Assembly: GCF_946482605.1 (NCBI RefSeq)
Contig: NZ_CAMLSE010000005.1
Location: 286,094-350,093 of the forward strand
Reading direction: 5' to 3'
DNA: 64,000 nucleotides
Source of the DNA: an uncultured Dyadobacter sp.
GTDB lineage: Bacteria; Bacteroidota; Bacteroidia; Cytophagales; Spirosomataceae
The number at the start of each line of letters is the position of its first letter. Position 1 is the stretch's first letter. Position numbers and translations under genes: made by a program. The notes under the pieces were generated by a model. The model ran no database searches. It saw nothing but the letters and a program-made list of their open reading frames with translations, and had not been told where the DNA came from. This document shows, piece by piece, positions 28,183 through 37,156 of this stretch.

Positions 28183-30888
28183 CTATTCACTGCGTAAACT
28201 TTTAACGGGATCCATTATAGCAGCTTTGATACTCTGGAAACTCACCGTCAGCAAGGCAATCCCGATCGCCAGCAATCCTGCCAGGGCAAAAATCCACCAG
28301 TCGATGGTAACCTTGTAGGCAAATTCGTTCAGCCACTGGTTCATGCCCCACCAGGCAACGGGAGAAGCCAGCAATAGTGATATCAGAATGAGCTTGATAA
28401 AGTCTTTGGAAAGCAATGTCACCACACTGCCCACGGATGCGCCCAATACTTTCCGGACGCCGATCTCTTTGGTACGCTGCTCGGCGGTGTAAGTAGCCAG
28501 TCCGAATAACCCCAGACAGGCGATGAAGATCGTTAGGCTTGAGAACAGCATCAGCACCTGTTCTATTTTTTGCTCACTAAGATAAACCTGCTCAAAACGG
28601 TCGTCCAAAAACGAGTAGGAAAAAGGGGCGGCCGGTGAAAATGCCTCCCACTGCTGTTTCAGTGAAGCGAGAAATTGCGGAAGTTGATCGGTACGGGTTT
28701 TAACCAGAATATTGCCTGAATTTTTACCCAAAAACATCACCAGTGGTTCTATTTTTTGTTTCAAAGATTCAAAATGGAAGTCTTTTACAACACCGATAAC
28801 CCTGTAATACGTTTTTACACCGTTATCGTCCGTGTTGCCCATCAGCTCTCTTCCGATCGGGTTTTGCTGCCAACCCAACGCCTTTACGGCCGTCTCATTC
28901 AGAATGACACCCGAAGCATCGGTAGGGAAACTTTTTGAAAAATTACGGCCCTGGACTATGTTCATGCCTAATGTCGGCACATACTCAGTATCAACAAAAT
29001 AAAACCGGCTCATGACGCCCTGATCAGGGTGTTCTTTGGACATGACCGGGCTGTTGTCCATGATTGAACTTCCAACGGGCACCTGCCCCGAAATGCTCCC
29101 CATAACAACTTGCGGCGATTGGATGATCTGATCGCGGAATACACTTTCATTACTGCGGAGCATGTTTGTGTTTTGGATTACCAGCACTTGTTCACGGTCG
29201 AAACCAACTTTCTGGTTTTGCATGTAACGTAATTGCCGGTCGGCGGTGACCGTAGCGATGATCATCGTGGTAGTGACAAAAAATTGAAAGACCACCAGTC
29301 CGCTCCGCAGGTTGAGGTTCCCTCGACCAGCCGAAAACCTTCCCTTCAACACTAAAACAGGTTTAAAGGATGCCAGGTAAAATGCCGGGTAACTACCTGC
29401 CAATAGCCCAACCAGCACGGTTCCCGCTGCCAGGCCAGCCACTACGGACGGGTTGGTCAGTAAACTCAGGGTAAGGGTCTTGTTTGTGAGCTGATTGAAA
29501 AATGGCAGCATCACAGCTACAAGCAACAATCCAACCAACAATGCCCCCATCGCCACTAAAAGCGATTCAATCAGAAACTGCTGCCGTAATTGCGCTTTTA
29601 CCGAACCCAGCACCTTACGCACGCCTACCTCACGCGACCGCCTGACCGCCGTGGCCGTCGACAGGTTCATGAAGTTCACACAAGCTATCAAAAGCATAAA
29701 AGCAGCAATGGCGGTCAGCACGTAGACGTACATAATGTTCCCTCCGGGACTTAATTCGGCCGTCCCGAACATGGAATACAAATGAATACCGGTGAGTGGC
29801 TGAAGAAAGACACTGAAATCATCGCCTTTTGCGCGGAATTGTTTCGGGGTAAGTTTCAGCCATTGCTGCAGCTCGTCCCCAATCTGTTTTTCAGCGAGCC
29901 GGGCAATCTTTGCTTCTACTTTTTTGTAATCGTAATGCTCCGGCAGGAGCACATAAGTGTAATAGTTCATGCGGTATATCCATCCCGGGTGCTGCTCCTC
30001 GTCGGCGGCAAACGAAATCAGCATATCGAACCGGAAATGCGAGCTGGCAGGTACCTCACCGACCACACCTGTGATCCGGTACGGCGTTTTTTCGCGGCCA
30101 AATGACAACACTTTCCCGATCGGGTCGTCATTGCCAAAGTACTTCCGGGCAGTCTCCTCGGTTACCACCACGGTATTGGGCTCGTTCAATGCCCGTTTTG
30201 GGTTTCCTTTCAGGAATGGAATACTGAATACGTCAAAAAAAGAGGAGTCGGCGACTAGCAGGTTATCTTCTTTAAATGAGGTAGTTCCATAGCTGACAAA
30301 CTCGCCTCCCTGTCCACGGAAACGCGTTGCTTTCTGTACTTCCGGAACCTGCTGTTTTAAGTCGCTGGCAGCACTCTGACCGAACATAGGCCCGTCATGG
30401 TCATCACCATTTAACCTCACCTTAAGTGCAATCCGGAAAATCCGGTCCGCTTTATCGTTGTAGCGATCGTAGGATAATTCATCCTGCACATACAGCATGA
30501 TCAGTATGCAGGTGGCCAATCCGATGGCCAGGCCAACTACATTAATGCTGGTTGAAACTTTTTGTCGTTTCAGATTGCGAATCGCGATTTTTAAATAATT
30601 CCGGATCATGTTATGGCTATAGTAAAGAGTGGACGGCTCAGCGAGGTCCCGCCCAGGTGAAGAATATTCCGTTTTTTGTCTTTTGATAAATGCCGGCCGC
30701 ATGTAGGCCATCGTTTCCAGCCAATACCTTCTTCCGGCTTTTGACGCTCCCTGTTGCTGCACCCGCTGCTCGTAACGTTCCTGCAAATCGCCCAGTATTT
30801 CTTCATGCAGGTGCGGAGCAACCAGCATTTTTATGAAGCTCGTAAGGTACCGGGGCGGCTGATCTGGCTTTGATTCTTCTGATTTCAT
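28183..30888 (-). CDS. FtsX/MacB-type ABC permease with N-terminal prefix domain
   Basis: 901 residues. The first ~85 form the 'permease prefix domain 2' ('PHLHEEILGDLQERYEQRV'). Then come a MacB periplasmic core after the first membrane helix ('INVVGLAIGLATCILIMLY') and two FtsX blocks with the signature 'REVGVRKVLGSVKAQLRQQF' and 'KEIGVRKVLGASVGSVVTLL'. About eight membrane helices. It lacks its own ATPase. Such permeases in Cytophagales occur in many copies, each led by a PadR gene. Its start lies 16 bp after the PadR stop. Confidence 0.92.
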   Translation of the reverse strand: MKSEESKPDQPPRYLTSFIKMLVAPHLHEEILGDLQERYEQRVQQQGASKAGRRYWLETMAYMRPAFIKRQKTEYSSPGRDLAEPSTLYYSHNMIRNYLKIAIRNLKRQKVSTSINVVGLAIGLATCILIMLYVQDELSYDRYNDKADRIFRIALKVRLNGDDHDGPMFGQSAASDLKQQVPEVQKATRFRGQGGEFVSYGTTSFKEDNLLVADSSFFDVFSIPFLKGNPKRALNEPNTVVVTEETARKYFGNDDPIGKVLSFGREKTPYRITGVVGEVPASSHFRFDMLISFAADEEQHPGWIYRMNYYTYVLLPEHYDYKKVEAKIARLAEKQIGDELQQWLKLTPKQFRAKGDDFSVFLQPLTGIHLYSMFGTAELSPGGNIMYVYVLTAIAAFMLLIACVNFMNLSTATAVRRSREVGVRKVLGSVKAQLRQQFLIESLLVAMGALLVGLLLVAVMLPFFNQLTNKTLTLSLLTNPSVVAGLAAGTVLVGLLAGSYPAFYLASFKPVLVLKGRFSAGRGNLNLRSGLVVFQFFVTTTMIIATVTADRQLRYMQNQKVGFDREQVLVIQNTNMLRSNESVFRDQIIQSPQVVMGSISGQVPVGSSIMDNSPVMSKEHPDQGVMSRFYFVDTEYVPTLGMNIVQGRNFSKSFPTDASGVILNETAVKALGWQQNPIGRELMGNTDDNGVKTYYRVIGVVKDFHFESLKQKIEPLVMFLGKNSGNILVKTRTDQLPQFLASLKQQWEAFSPAAPFSYSFLDDRFEQVYLSEQKIEQVLMLFSSLTIFIACLGLFGLATYTAEQRTKEIGVRKVLGASVGSVVTLLSKDFIKLILISLLLASPVAWWGMNQWLNEFAYKVTIDWWIFALAGLLAIGIALLTVSFQSIKAAIMDPVKSLRSE

Positions 30889-30904
30889 GGCTTTGGAGAG
30901 ATAA

Positions 30905-31240
30905 TTAGTTCCATTCCAGGCGGATGGCAGGCAGGATCCGGTCCCACAGCCGGTTACGGACAGCCCTGGATTCTTCCAAAATCCGGCCGCCCAGGCCGGT
31001 TACCGCGTAAAGCCGCTTCCGCCGACCACCCCTCTCCGCAGTTGCGTCCCCCCAGACAGATCTTAAATAGCCTTTTTGTTCAAGACGCTGCATGGCTGCA
31101 TGCACGGCACCGGAGGTCACGATATTACCTGTTTCGCGTTCCAGCTCTTCTGCGATGGCGATCGTGTAGGCGTTTGGCGACAAAGCTGCAACCGCCAACA
31201 GAACTACCTCTTCAAATTCACCCAGATCACTCCTTCTCAT
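30905..31240 (-). CDS. PadR-family transcriptional regulator
   Basis: 111 residues from the ATG at 31240 (MRRSDLGEFEEVVLL); an upstream start at 31291 adds 17 unlikely residues. The winged helix reads 'YTIAIAEELERETG' and 'SGAVHAAMQRLEQKGYLRS'. The family usually represses the adjacent transporter. Same strand as the permease with 16 bp between them, so they form an operon. Confidence 0.9.
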   Translation of the reverse strand: MRRSDLGEFEEVVLLAVAALSPNAYTIAIAEELERETGNIVTSGAVHAAMQRLEQKGYLRSVWGDATAERGGRRKRLYAVTGLGGRILEESRAVRNRLWDRILPAIRLEWN

Positions 31241-31354
31241 TGACAGCAGGATTTTATCGGTTTCAATATATAATCTGTTTCTGTATAACAAATCATATAC
31301 CTAAGAGCTATACAAGATCAAAAAACTTCATTATCAATCATTTAACAAATAAAT

Positions 31355-31394
31355 CCGAACAGTAACCGTCCGATTTTGGACAATTACTGTTCGG
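31355..31394. promoter_or_regulatory. Inverted repeat upstream of padR, possible operator
   Basis: CCGAACAGTAA (31355-31365) and its exact complement TTACTGTTCGG (31384-31394) flank an inner GTCC/GGAC pair (31368-31371, 31378-31381). It lies 115 bp before the PadR start. It could be a repressor site or a hairpin; no T-run follows on either side. Confidence 0.5.
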
Positions 31395-31611
31395 CTTGGG
31401 ACAATAGAAAGCGGATGAAAATACTAGACGTAGTTAATTACGAGAGGCTCATTGAAGGTTATTGTAATCCGAGAATTGGCCCATTAGGCTTTCTGGCAAT
31501 AATCGTTGTATGCTGTTAGTAGAAATAATTCATTTAGCTCGGCCGAGTAATGTCTAATAGGTCTCAAGGTTTCCTCATACTTTACAACGAAGGAGCTCCA
31601 TTCATGATATT

Positions 31612-31673
31612 TGTCCGCATACATACGACGGTTTGCATATGGTCGCTTGGAGCAAGACATAATTTACAGTTTA
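31612..31673. repeat. Dispersed repeat, copy A
   Basis: About 62 bp beginning TGTCCGCATACA and ending AATTTACAGTTTA. It aligns along its whole length with a 63-bp copy at 46293-46355, by eye about 70-75% identical. Confidence 0.5.
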
Positions 31674-32026
31674 GGGGATGTTCTCTCACTTAAAATTAAG
31701 TAAAACATGCCTCCTAGCGACCAACGCCAAGCTTTGGGCGGTGTCTCTAATTTTCACTTAAACGACCGACTAATTCTCATCACATTTCTGATAGATGAAA
31801 TCTATTACGAAAGCCTGCAAGTTGAAGACCAGGAGCACTCCCCTTGCTACATCGCAGATTTTGGTTTGTGACTTGGGCAACTTAGAGGCGGATTTCCGGG
31901 TGGGTATCGTTTCGACAATGTTTAAATAAATCGTCATTTCATTCCATTTCAGCGTCGGACGTAGGGGTAACATGCCAACTTTGCCTATTTTCAGCCCGCA
32001 ATAGCCTTACAAACGATTCGGGCCGG

Positions 32027-32899
32027 ATGAAAAATATCAGAACCTTCTCCCTTTCACGCCATAGCCGGCTATTTTCCGTGCCAGACAGCGGAAAGGAATA
32101 CCTTTTCGTACGATCGGGCGATACGCCTTACCAGGAGGAGCCTTACCGCGCTGAAAGCTACGCGCTGGCGTACATCAAGGAAGGGGTCGTGCGGCTCAAC
32201 GTCGGTTTATCGTCGTGGGAAGTGGTTGCGCCGTCTATTATCACGCTCGCTCCGTCGGATATTCGGTTTTTTATCAAAACCAGTGACCTGTTGAAAATGG
32301 ATGTGGTGTTTTTCAAAGATACCTTCCTGATGGAGCGTTATGCGGACCCGTTCTTTCTGTCCAAATATGATTTTTTCAGCGACAGCGATCATCACGTTCT
32401 GCCGCTCGCGGATGCCGGTTTTGTAAAGATCAATATGATCTACGAGCTGATCCACCTTACCCACGAGGCAGGTAATCACCATAAGGCCGAACTGGTGCGG
32501 AACTACATTTTCGCCCTGATATATGAGATCGACGCCGGTTACCGGCAGGACCATGCACTGGCTCCCACGCCACTTAGAGACCATCCGTTGTTCGTGAAAT
32601 TCCGCCAGTTGCTCATACGCCATTACATGCAGGAGCGCAAGCTCGATTTTTATGCCGAGCGCCTGCATCTGGCCCCCAAATCGTTATCGGCGGCAATCAA
32701 AAAACAAACGGGAAAGCCAGCCGGTAAATGGATCGACGAAACGGTGATCCTGGAAGCGAAGGTATTGCTGCAAAACGAAACGCTCACGGTGTCACAGGTG
32801 GCTGGTATGCTCAATTTCTCGGACCAATCTGTTTTTGGAAAATTCTTCCGGGCAAATACCGGAATATCGCCGGTGAAATACCGAAAAAAACTTGGCTGA
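32027..32899 (+). CDS. AraC-family transcriptional regulator
   Basis: 290 residues. The N-terminal sensor (~20-170) has no recognisable ligand motif. The C-terminal AraC domain reads 'LDFYAERLHLAPKSLSAAIK' and 'LTVSQVAGMLNFSDQSVFGKFF', ending 'GISPVKYRKK'. It lies 119 bp before the TolC gene on the same strand and is the likely regulator of the efflux set that follows. Confidence 0.88.
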   Translation: MKNIRTFSLSRHSRLFSVPDSGKEYLFVRSGDTPYQEEPYRAESYALAYIKEGVVRLNVGLSSWEVVAPSIITLAPSDIRFFIKTSDLLKMDVVFFKDTFLMERYADPFFLSKYDFFSDSDHHVLPLADAGFVKINMIYELIHLTHEAGNHHKAELVRNYIFALIYEIDAGYRQDHALAPTPLRDHPLFVKFRQLLIRHYMQERKLDFYAERLHLAPKSLSAAIKKQTGKPAGKWIDETVILEAKVLLQNETLTVSQVAGMLNFSDQSVFGKFFRANTGISPVKYRKKLG

Positions 32900-33018
32900 A
32901 AATAAGCAATGCGCGTGGACCATTTACGCCATTTCGACGAATAACAAGGTATTTTGGTCTACATAATTACCTCAAATTAGGGGAATTTTGCCATTATAAA
33001 ACTTTAACCAGTTTAATC

Positions 33019-34433
33019 ATGGCAAAGTCAACCTTCCTCGGGACATGCATTGGCGAAAAGCCGGTCGGCGGAATGGCGGCCGGTTTGGGTGGCCAGCGCA
33101 ACAGGTGGTTTTTATTAATAGCCACATTATCAATTGGTTTTATTTCAACAGGTTTTCAGACAAATGCCCAGCGAGCAGTTCCGAAGCAGTTTCAAATCAG
33201 CCTTTCAGAAGCGATCGCCCTTGCTCAAACGCGGAACAAATGGGTACAGGCCGCCCAAATGGAGGAGCTTGCGGCCGACGAGAGTCGAAAGGATGTTTTC
33301 AAAGCCGCATTGCCGACGATCAATGCAAATGCCTCTTACCAGCGCTTTTCCGACCTGACCCTGTTTTCCGAAGGTCTTGACCACACCACCAGCGGCCCCA
33401 GGAAGCTTACGTCCAATGCTGCGGCCGTCGGTGTCGAGGTTTTGTTTAACCTTTACAATGGCGGAAAACAGCGTGCATTGCAGTCGGAACAAACTTCCTA
33501 TTTAAACCTGGCAAAACTGAACACCGGCGACCAGTCCAGAAATATCGCACTGCAAACGGCGGACCGATACCTCGATCTGGTAAAGCTGGGTGAACTCGGC
33601 AAATTCATTAAAGATCAATTGAAAAGAGCGCAGAGTCGCCTGGCCAGCATTACGGCACTTTACAAGAATCAAAAAGTTACCAGAAGCGACCTGTTGCGGG
33701 CGGAAGTGACACTCTCGAACGTCGAACTCGCGCTCCAACAGAACGAAAACGACCTCTCCATTGCGAACGAGCGGTTATTGGTACTGATGAATGTCGCCGA
33801 TTCCATTCGGGTTTCCCCATCAGATTCCGCCGCCATGCCAAAACCCGAGATTCGTTCGCTGCTGCCGCTCCTGGAAACCGGAGGCGCTTCGTCCTACGCC
33901 GTGCAGCGAGCAGCCCAGCACGTCCAAATGCAGCGGGCACGGGTGAAAGTAGTGCAAAGCGCCAATATGCCCAGCCTGAACTTCTACGGGGCCTACGGCC
34001 TCAATTATCCGAACTACTTGTTCTTCCCGCCGGTAGATCAGGCTTACGCGATCGGCTTTGTCGGTCTGAAAGCCCAGTATAGTATTTCCTCCGTTTACCA
34101 CAATAAAAGCAAGCAACAGGCCGCCAGCCTGCGGGTAAAAGAACTTGAAATGCAAGAGCAAGCCTACCGAGACCAGGTCCGGAGTGAGCTCGACGCATAC
34201 TTAATCAGGTACCGTGAGGCATTGACCAGGATTTCCGTCAACGAGCGATCGGTGGAGCAGGCACTAGTCAATTACCGGATCGTGAAACGAAGTATCTCAA
34301 TCAGCTATCACTGCTCACAGACTTGCTCGATGCAGACAATCTCTACCAGGAGTCGCGGTTCAGCCTCGTAAAGGCGCAAATCGATGCACTCGACATTTAT
34401 TACCATATCCTTTACAGCAGTGGCAATTTGTAA
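33019..34433 (+). pseudogene. TolC-family outer-membrane efflux protein, frameshifted near its end
   Basis: The true start is the ATG at 33019 (MAKSTFLG), giving a signal region and the OEP start 'ISLSEAIALAQTRNKWVQAA'. The frame is good up to 'NYRIVK' near 34287, then leaves the family pattern. From 34290 another frame continues with KYLNQLSLLTDLLDADNLYQ and on to 'HILYSSGNL', stopping at 34431-34433: exactly the expected TolC tail. One missing base explains this. Either the gene is broken, losing its last coiled-coil helix, or there is a sequencing error. TolC is the outer-membrane channel for the HlyD/MFS pair downstream. Confidence 0.85.
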
Positions 34434-34444
34434 ACCATACAGAG

Positions 34445-35509
34445 ATGAAAACAGCACCTCATAAAATCCATCCGGTCCACACCATGATTACCGTCGCGGC
34501 GATGGGAATGGTAATGGCCGGGGCAGCCTGTTTTTTCCAATACTGGAAATACAGCGAAGTCTACGAAGAAACGAACGACGCACAAGTCGAATCATACATT
34601 AACCCGGTTTCCGCGCGTGCGGGCGGCTATATTCAACGTGTATGCTTCAACGAACATCAATTGGTGCGAAAAGGTGATACGCTCGTGCTGCTGGACGACC
34701 GGGAATACCGGGCCTAACTGTCGGCTGCCGAAGCGTCTGTTGCCGACGCGCGGGCACAACTCACCATCCTGTCGGCCGGGATCCGGTCGGCTGAAACCGG
34801 GGTGCTTGTCAATCACGACCAGATCAACAGCGCGCACGCCAGGTATGTGCAGCAACAGCAGGACATCGCCCGCTATACCAACCTGGTAAAGGAAGAAGCC
34901 GCGACCGGCGCCGACCTTGAATCAGTAAAAGCGCATTATGATGTGGCCGAAAGCGAATATAGCGCTGCCCAAAATGTCCTGAAAACCAGCCTGGCTCGTA
35001 TTGCAGAGTCGAAAACGCGTTTTGCTTCGCTGCAAGCAGATATTCAGCGAAAAGAAGCGGCGTATGAGCTGGCGCGGCTCAACTTATCTTACACGGTCAT
35101 TTGCGCGCCTTACCCGGGCCGTCTCGGGCGAAAGAATATCCTGGAAGGCCAGCAGATCCAGCCTGGGCAACCATTGGTGAGCATTATTAACGAGGGCGAA
35201 AAATGGATCACAGCCAATTACAAAGAAACCCAGGTAGCGGGTATGCACGTGGGCCAGCTGGTCGAAATACGTGTCGATGCGGTACCGGGTAAGGTATTTA
35301 AAGGAAGAATCGTAGCCATTGCGGGATCTACCGGCGCGCGTTTCTCACTGCTGCCTCCCGACAATTCGACGGGCAATTTTGTAAAAATCTTCCAGCGCGT
35401 GCCGGTAAAAATCGAGTTCAAAGATGCCGACGCCGGGAACGTGATCCCCGGGATGAGCGTAACAGTAGGCGTTAAAAAAGAGGGCAGCCATGAAGCCGGT
35501 ACATTTTAA
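34445..35509 (+). pseudogene. HlyD/EmrA-family membrane fusion protein with internal stop
   Basis: Residues 1-90 (one membrane helix at ~15-33, then 'TNDAQVESYINPVSARAGGY' of the lipoyl domain) end at a TAA at 34715-34717. The same frame then continues without a break through the coiled coil ('LSAAEASVADARAQL...') and barrel ('YTVICAPYPGRLG', 'TANYKETQVAGMHVGQLVEI') to 35509. One base change from CAA (Gln) to TAA would explain it. Unless read through, the adaptor is lost. It overlaps the MFS gene by 20 nt, so the set was one operon. Confidence 0.87.
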
Positions 35510-37103
35510 AAATTGGGTAGCCGAATGGCCCTGGGCTGCTCGCGCCGGTTTATTCATGATGCTGCTGTCGGCCCTGGTGCAGCTGGGTATGTTTGTGCTC
35601 ACGCAAGGGTACATGGTCGCGTGCCTGGGCGCGCAGCCGGAAGACATTTCATTCGCGGTAATGGCGACTTACGCGGGTATTATCACCGTCATACCCGTTC
35701 AGTTTCGGTTTTTCAGGTATTTCCAAACTCGGAGCTACTTGTTGGTAAACATAATGCTGGCCATTGCCTTGAACTACATTTGTCTGCAATGCCAGGACAT
35801 AGATCAGTTTCTGGCGATCCGGTTTTTGCAAGGAACAGTGTCCGGCGGCATTATCGTTTTTACATTACACCTGATCATCTCGAGGTTGCCATCCGACCGC
35901 GTTCAGACGATCGCCCCGGCCGTGTTTTATGGAACAATGCTTAGCAATACCGTTCTGATCGGCCTGGTAGCGGGTGTGGTGGTGGAGTCGGCCGACTGGC
36001 AATCGACATACTACTATCTGATCGTATTCCAACTGATAATGATGCTCGTTATAGTACTGATGCTAAGGCGATCGTCGGGGCACCGGCCCTACCCGCTGTA
36101 CCAGATCGATTGGGCGGGAACGCTCCTGTTCGCATGTGCTGCACTGGCATTGGCCTATACCACCATTTATGGCTCCAAATACTACTGGTTCACCGACCGG
36201 CGGATCTGTTACGGTGCCGCCGCAACCATCATCGGCATCGTCTTCTTTCTATACCGGCAGCACAGCGCGAAACGGCCCGCAATCCACCTCAGGGTATTCC
36301 GGTCACGGAATTTTGTGGCCGGCATCGGCCTGCTGGCCATTTATTATGGCAGCAAGGACAGCGTGAACCTGATCTTCAACTACACCGGAGGCTTTCTCAA
36401 ATGGAGTACTTTCCAGGTGATAGTGCTGGGAGCGTGTAATATGGCCGGGATGGTGTGCCTGCTGATTTTTTCCAGCCGGATGCTTTTGGCAAAAAAAGTC
36501 ACGATCAGGACGCTTCTGATACCGGGGTTTGCACTGATGGGGGCATTCAATTTGTGGATGTACTTTCTGCTCACACCCGATTTGAGCTTTTCCGACCTGC
36601 TTCTTCCCATACTCGTGCAGGGAGCTGCCTCAGGACTATTGTTTGTGCCGATCATGATTTTCGTGCTTTCCTCCGCACCGAAGGACACCGGCGCGAGTGG
36701 CCTGGTTATCGCCGCCTACACGCGTTTTACGGCCACTTTGCATTCGATCGCCGGCTTCTATAACCTGCAATTGCATTACAACCAGCACTTTAAAGAGAAG
36801 TTCCTACCCTACCTCACCCCCGAAACCCCCGCAATGGCCGAGCGTCTGAATTACTATCGGTCGGTTTTTGCCTCGAAAGGGTTCACCCGCGAGCAAGCCA
36901 CCACGCTTGCTGACACGGCGATAGGACAGACTCTCACCCAGCAAAGCCAGCTACTCACCTACCGCGCCCTGTTTATGTTCTTCGCGCTAATGTCGCTGGT
37001 ACTTATGCTGCTGATCGTGATCGTCCCGGCGGCGTACCAGGCAATCAAATATTGGAAACAGGCCCTTTCCGTACGGGACCGACAGATGCGCGAAATAATG
37101 TAA
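35490..37103 (+). CDS. DHA2-type (EmrB-like) MFS multidrug efflux transporter
   Basis: 537 residues with about 14 hydrophobic segments, the DHA2 (14-helix) layout. Intact throughout. It would pump a drug or toxic metabolite through HlyD and TolC. The upstream adaptor and channel genes are both disrupted, so the pump may work alone or be losing its role. Its start overlaps the HlyD end. Confidence 0.87.
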   Translation: MKPVHFKNWVAEWPWAARAGLFMMLLSALVQLGMFVLTQGYMVACLGAQPEDISFAVMATYAGIITVIPVQFRFFRYFQTRSYLLVNIMLAIALNYICLQCQDIDQFLAIRFLQGTVSGGIIVFTLHLIISRLPSDRVQTIAPAVFYGTMLSNTVLIGLVAGVVVESADWQSTYYYLIVFQLIMMLVIVLMLRRSSGHRPYPLYQIDWAGTLLFACAALALAYTTIYGSKYYWFTDRRICYGAAATIIGIVFFLYRQHSAKRPAIHLRVFRSRNFVAGIGLLAIYYGSKDSVNLIFNYTGGFLKWSTFQVIVLGACNMAGMVCLLIFSSRMLLAKKVTIRTLLIPGFALMGAFNLWMYFLLTPDLSFSDLLLPILVQGAASGLLFVPIMIFVLSSAPKDTGASGLVIAAYTRFTATLHSIAGFYNLQLHYNQHFKEKFLPYLTPETPAMAERLNYYRSVFASKGFTREQATTLADTAIGQTLTQQSQLLTYRALFMFFALMSLVLMLLIVIVPAAYQAIKYWKQALSVRDRQMREIM

Positions 37104-37156
37104 GAGTGCGCAAACGCATAACAAACGGTTTATTAACCATCAAATAAATAATCGTC

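Larger units (their letters stand above)
31241..32026. other. 786-bp intergenic region, no gene seen
   Basis: No convincing coding region. It holds the 31355-31394 palindrome, one copy of a dispersed repeat at 31612-31673, and AT-rich sequence. A 67-codon minus-strand frame at 31770-31973 shows no known motif and I do not call it. Confidence 0.6.

Noticed and set aside
31770..31973. 67-codon minus-strand frame in the 31.2-32.0 kb gap
   Set aside because: No motif, no homologous pattern recalled and no sensible start context.
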